Source: JBOGZD01 sp050697155 (GTDB lineage: Bacteria > Actinomycetota > Thermoleophilia > Solirubrobacterales > 70-9). Taken from it: 48,374 nt of DNA. The stretch covers positions 1 to 48,374 of the forward strand of contig JBOGZD010000005.1 in the NCBI GenBank assembly GCA_050697155.1, written 5' to 3'. The notes below the pieces were generated by a model. The model was not told the DNA's origin, did no database searches, and was given only the letters and a program-made list of their open reading frames with translations. The translations under genes were made by a program, and so were the position numbers. This document shows, piece by piece, positions 44,042-48,374 of this stretch (within the stretch, counting starts at the first letter, position 1; each line of letters begins with the position of its first letter).

Positions 44042-44116
44042 TCGGGACGGAACGAGGCCACTGCGCTGGCCTGCGGTCGTCTCGCGACCCCAGGGCAGCA
44101 CGGCGCCGCGGAGGCG

Positions 44117-44530
44117 CTATGCGGCCGAGCGCGAGGCGGCCGCGTCGCGGATGAAGTCGACGATCTCGTCGGTCGAGGCCCCCGGGGTGAAGACCTCGGC
44201 GACGCCCAGCTTCTTGAGCCCGGGGACGTCGTCGGCGGGGATCGTGCCGCCGACGGTGAGCACGACGTCCTCGGCCCCCTGCTCGCGCAGCAGCTCGACC
44301 ACGCGGGGCACCAGGGTCATGTGGGCGCCGGAGAGAATCGAGAGCCCGATCGCGTCCGCGTCCTCCTGGATCACCGTGGCGGCGATCTGCTCGGGGGTCT
44401 GGTGAAGGCCCGTGTAGATCACCTCCATGCCCGCGTCGCGCAGCGCCCGGGCGATGATCTTCGCGCCGCGGTCGTGCCCGTCGAGCCCGGGCTTCGCGAC
44501 GACGACGCGGATCTTCCGCTCTTCGTTCAT
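44117..44530 (-). CDS. Acyl-CoA mutase small subunit (B12-binding)
   Basis: A 137-residue adenosylcobalamin-binding protein. GLDGHDRG near 15-22 contains the DxHxxG motif whose His binds cobalt. LSILSGAH near 63-70 and VGGTIPADD near 93-101 complete the cobalamin site. It pairs with the separate large subunit at 46596-48254; both are needed for carbon-skeleton rearrangement. No Shine-Dalgarno precedes the ATG. A TACGCT box 8 bp before it suggests a leaderless message. An IS630 element has inserted about 70 bp upstream, between the two subunit genes. Confidence 0.93.
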   Translation of the reverse strand: MNEERKIRVVVAKPGLDGHDRGAKIIARALRDAGMEVIYTGLHQTPEQIAATVIQEDADAIGLSILSGAHMTLVPRVVELLREQGAEDVVLTVGGTIPADDVPGLKKLGVAEVFTPGASTDEIVDFIRDAAASRSAA

Positions 44531-44607
44531 CGCGAAAGAGCGTAGTCGAGCGCCGCTCGCGCGGGGCGCGGGGGGGCTGCGTCGGTCGCTAGGCCTCTAG
44601 TGCCCCA

Positions 44608-45665
44608 TCAGCTAAAGCACCCCCGTTTCTCGGCGCGCCGTAGGCCGGAGTCGTTGCGGTGAGCGTTGCGCCAGCGAAGGTAGCGGTGCAGCGCCCGCTC
44701 GATCGCCGCGTGGTCGGGGTAGTCCGAGCCCGCGATCGCGAAGCTGCGCAGCGCGGCGAAGTGGCCCTCGATCCGATTCAGCCAGGAGCTGTAGGTCGGC
44801 AGCAGGACGAGCTCGGCGTTGTGCTCGGGCAGCCACTCGGCGATCTTGGGCGTGGTGTGGGTGGAGAGGTTGTCGCAGACCACCATCAGCCGCTCGTCGA
44901 GCGGATAGCAGCGGCGCAGGTAGCGCAGCTGCTCGAGGAACTCGCGGCCCCCGCGCCGCCGCCGGTAGGCGCCGCGCAGCAGATCGTCCTCGAGGTCGTA
45001 GGCACCGAAGAGGTAGCCGATCCCGTGCGGGCGGGTGTAGGTGGCGCGCAACCGGTCGGGTTTGCCTTGGGGCGCCCACGAGGAGCCCGCCTGCGGCTTC
45101 ACCTGCAGCGGCCCGAACTCATCGACGCAAAGGCGGCGAGCCCGCGCCGGGCGGTGCCGGTAGAGCCTCAGAACGCGGTTTTTTTTAGCTCGAAGTCGGG
45201 ATCGGAAGACTCCTTCCAGGTCTTGGTGCGCTGGAAGGAGATACCGCGCTCGGCGAGGATCTTGCGCACGGTCTCGGGCGAGATCGAGGGGACCACGCCG
45301 GTCTCGATCAGATGCTCTCGCAGCTTCGCGAGCGACCAGTGGGTGAACGGCTTGCCGAGCTCCTTGGGCTTGGAGAGCGCGACCTCGACGATCCGCTCTC
45401 GCACCTCGTCGCTAAAGCGCCGCGGTCGCCCGCTCGGCTTGCCAGCCACGAGCGCGTCGAAGCCGCGCTCGTTGAAGTCCTTGAGCACCGAGCGGATGTG
45501 GCCGGGGTCGGCGAACACCGTGCCGGCGATCTGGGGCACCGACATCTCCTGCGCCGAACAGAGCACGATCGCCGCTCGTCGGGAGGTGCAGGCGTCGCGG
45601 CTGCGGCGGGCGAGGCGCTGCAGACGCTGCCCCTCGGCAGGGCTGATCGGGCGGACGAACACCAT
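44608..45665 (-). CDS. IS630 transposase, read by -1 frameshift
   Basis: Two overlapping frames. The first (45665 to 45168) holds the helix-turn-helix half: SVPQIAGTVFADPGHIRSVL and SPETVRKILAERGISFQRTK. The second (to 44608) holds the DDE domain: LCVDEFGP, VVCDNLSTHTTP and SSWLNRIEGHFAALR. A run of eight A (minus strand, 45186-45179) lies at the end of frame one. A -1 slip there joins ...ELKKNRVLRLY... to the DDE frame with no gap, giving a 352-residue transposase. The ATG at 45665 follows GGGAGG. Without the slip, only the DNA-binding half is made. Confidence 0.93.
45179..45186 (-). promoter_or_regulatory. A8 slippery site for programmed -1 frameshifting
   Basis: CTA AAA AAA ACC in frame 0 gives the heptamer A-AAA-AAA. 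After a -1 slip the next codons are AAC CGC in the DDE frame. It lies 11 bases before the frame-0 TGA. IS630 elements commonly use such sites; the tandem frames and exact phase support it here. Confidence 0.85.
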
Positions 45666-45717
45666 GGGATCCTCCCTCACTCGCTGACGAGGAAGGGGTT
45701 CGACCTGGACCGCAGAA

Positions 45718-45739
45718 ACCCTCGGTCAGAACCGAGGGT
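45718..45739. repeat. Subterminal hairpin of the IS element
   Basis: ACCCTCGGT-CAGA-ACCGAGGGT, a perfect 9-base stem about 20 bp inside the right IS end and upstream of the transposase start. It may be a transposase-binding site or a stem that blocks translation from outside transcripts. Confidence 0.7.
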
Positions 45740-45757
45740 CACTTACTGGATGGGGCA

Positions 45758-45901
45758 CTAGGAGCCGAATCCGGTCAGGGCACCTGTCAGCGACAGGATC
45801 GCGATCAGCAGCGCGACCCCGAGCAGCAGCCCGCCGAGCGCCAGGAACGCCGGCTTCATCCCCCTGCCGCGTGTCGTCGACCGCGTGGACGTGGCGCTCA
45901 T
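45758..45901 (-). CDS. Possible 47-residue single-helix membrane peptide
   Basis: MSATSTRSTTRGRG followed by MKPAFLALGGLLLGVALLIA and a short polar end (TGALTGFGS), a basic N-terminus and one membrane helix. A second ATG at 45859 is possible. It overlaps the end of the DUF2188-like frame in another phase. The last codon TAG is formed by the TA target duplication plus the first G of the IS. Without the IS the stop would also be TAG. Confidence 0.45.
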   Translation of the reverse strand: MSATSTRSTTRGRGMKPAFLALGGLLLGVALLIAILSLTGALTGFGS

Positions 45902-46070
45902 CGACGACAACCGGCTCGCCGCCCTCCTCGCTCAGCCGCTCCTCGTTGGCGCGGATCCGCGCCGCCTCCTCGGCGCTCTCGCGGGTGGGGTGGTTCGACA
46001 GCGCGACGCCCTCGTCCTCGCGGACGACATCCCAGCCGTCGACCTCGCTCGGCATCACCTTCAGTGCCAT
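45837..46070 (-). CDS. DUF2188-like small protein (3' end uncertain)
   Basis: MALKVMPSEVDGWDVVREDEGVALSNHPTRESAEEAARIR, seen in the first 40 residues, with GGEPVVVDERHVHAVDD after it, has the DUF2188 pattern (W.V.r..., helix, then vvH..dG). The frame stays open into the IS element, ending at 45726, but after about residue 78 the composition no longer looks coding and a membrane-helix frame takes over. I give only the supported part; the true end could be a frameshift into the membrane-helix frame at 45758. Confidence 0.55.
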
Positions 46071-46128
46071 CGCATGGGCGATACCCGGCCCGTTCAGGCG
46101 GGAAACGGTTGCGCGCAGGCCTGTGAAT

Positions 46129-46163
46129 GGCGCCTTCTTCCCGCATAGCGAGAGTAGAGCGCC
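46129..46163. repeat. 35-bp hairpin repeat, copy D (inverted)
   Basis: GGCGC...CGC-ATA-GCG...GCGCC, 35 bases, in the opposite orientation to the other three copies. It lies between the DUF2188-like start and the SnoaL-like stop. The arms have several mismatches, but the outer GGCGC/GCGCC and the CTCTCGCTATGCG core (minus strand) are kept. Confidence 0.82.
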
Positions 46164-46169
46164 AATGGG

Positions 46170-46589
46170 CTACGGCTCGAGGCCGGCGGCGCGGATCGCC
46201 TCCTCGCGGTCGCGGCCGATCGCGTAGCTGACCGTCTTCCCGTTCTCGAACCGCTGCGCCCACACGTAGGTCTCGTCAATCGGTGCACCGCTGCTCGCGC
46301 CCCGACCTCGGTAGCGGACGGTGGCGACGAGGCTGTCCTCGGTCTCAGTGATCTTCTCCGCCTCGGTGCGAAGCTCGGAAAAGGCGGAGGTGAAGTCGGT
46401 GACCATCTCGATCAAGCCGTCGATACCTCGATAGGCGCCGCCCTGCACGCCTCCGGCCGATACGCACTCCACCTGCGGATCCACCCACTCGCGTGTCAGT
46501 GCGAGCACCTCGGGATCGTCATACATCCCTGGCCCACGCTCGTTGAACGTGTCGAGCAACAGCCGCAGCCGATCCCCGTAGCGACCCAC
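46170..46589 (-). CDS. SnoaL-like (NTF2 fold) protein
   Basis: A 139-residue protein: LRLLLDTFNERGPGMYDDPEVLALTREWVDPQVE (in part), GGAYRGIDGLIEMVTDFTSAFSEL, then strands VATVRYRGRGASSGAPIDET and VWAQRFENGKTVSYAIGRDR. It is a ligand-binding or enzyme fold with no assigned function. It is 6 bp after the mutase large-subunit stop, so it is co-transcribed with that gene. Confidence 0.82.
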   Translation of the reverse strand: MGRYGDRLRLLLDTFNERGPGMYDDPEVLALTREWVDPQVECVSAGGVQGGAYRGIDGLIEMVTDFTSAFSELRTEAEKITETEDSLVATVRYRGRGASSGAPIDETYVWAQRFENGKTVSYAIGRDREEAIRAAGLEP

Positions 46590-46595
46590 GAGCGG

Positions 46596-48254
<1,659 letters not shown>

Positions 48255-48257
48255 TGG

Positions 48258-48374
48258 TAGTCAGGGGCGCAGTACCCGAGCGGGCCTGTTTCCCCGTTCC
48301 CCTTTCAATCCGTGCGTGCGGTTTTCCCGCACACGGCTTGCCGATGATCTTCTTGGCATGGCTACGCAACTCCC
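48258..48374 (-). mobile_element. Possible 3' end of a group II intron (domains V-VI), truncated
   Basis: On the minus strand, AAGCCGTGTGCGG-GAAAA-CCGCACGCACGG (about 48332-48300) has domain V features: an AGC triad, a GAAA-type loop and a two-base bulge. A second stem (AGGGG...CCCCT) is followed by GACTAC just before the mutase gene, like domain VI ending in AC. The intron would run off the window and end 3 bp before the mutase ATG. Domain V here has imperfect base pairs (ATT end), so it may be a decayed copy. Confidence 0.5.

Larger units (their letters stand above)
44600..45758. mobile_element. IS630-family insertion sequence, complete
   Basis: 1159 bp bounded by inverted ends GTGCCCCATC...GATGGGGCAC and flanked by TA on both sides (44598-44599 and 45759-45760), the target duplication of IS630/Tc1 elements. 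It contains one transposase in two frames. It lies between the mutase small-subunit gene and a DUF2188-like gene, exactly at the stop codon of a small reading frame. The clean ends, intact DDE residues and slippery site suggest recent or active insertion. Confidence 0.95.

Noticed and set aside
44101..44140. Fifth copy of the 35-bp hairpin (GGCGC and CTATGCG present)
   Set aside because: Arms do not pair beyond a few bases and the sequence is coding for the C-terminus of the B12-binding subunit.
45168..45665. Transposase as a broken pseudogene
   Set aside because: The exact -1 phase at an A8 run, intact DDE residues and intact IS ends favour programmed frameshifting.

Overview
The window looks like a piece of a high-GC actinobacterial chromosome. 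Gene content and style point to the class Thermoleophilia (Solirubrobacterales-like), probably an uncultivated lineage. Supporting signs are the very high GC, frequent GTG and TTG starts, an ECF41 sigma factor, a split coenzyme-B12 acyl-CoA mutase, and a small exported protein at 27158-27769 whose DI.xGAVKGxDI-type repeats are common in that class. This placement is inference; no rRNA or tRNA gene is visible.

Layout. 1-367: no confident gene, a structured segment and a possible gene remnant. 368-6671: an ABM-like protein, a sugar nucleotidyltransferase divergent from ahcY, an ArfB-like release factor, a VOC protein, an ECF41 sigma factor coupled to an SDR epimerase behind a textbook ECF41 promoter, and a Phd/VapC toxin-antitoxin pair. 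6684-10128: a MacB-type ABC exporter. 10172-16951 (minus): a cell-surface carbohydrate block (PGI/PMI, NDP-sugar pyrophosphorylase, UDP-glucose dehydrogenase, LCP ligase, M20 peptidase). 16991-24697 (minus): the complete F-type ATP synthase operon, with two small membrane proteins at its head. 24756-27062: a WecA-like transferase and a DUF354 protein. 27158-32804: exported protein, glyA, MFS transporter, hydrolase-cyclase fusion, rpiB and a SnoaL-like protein. 32801-37011 (minus): sua5, prmC, prfA, DUF1385 and rpmE. The order rpmE-prfA-prmC-sua5-(rpiB/glyA)-wecA-atp is an old actinobacterial/Gram-positive neighbourhood, so the centre of the window is core genome.

37048-39619 is an accessory TetR-controlled operon (two SnoaL-like proteins and an alpha/beta hydrolase). 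39713-48254 (minus) is an acyl-CoA oxidation module: GNAT, ETF:quinone oxidoreductase, etfA, etfB, B12-binding mutase subunit and mutase large subunit. The two mutase subunits are separated by an intact IS630-family element, a DUF2188-like gene and another SnoaL-like gene. The right edge of the window carries what looks like the 3' end of a group II intron.

The most unusual signal is non-coding. At least three families of short palindromic repeats sit between co-directional genes. One is a constant-length 35-bp hairpin (four copies, two of them at the two ends of prmC). The second is built from AGTCGCC units and fills whole gaps in the atp and etf operons. The third is built from GTCGTTCG units (atpG/atpD). 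Several genes also seem to start at non-AUG codons overlapping the upstream stop: ATA for atpG, CTG for the ArfB-like gene and for vapC.
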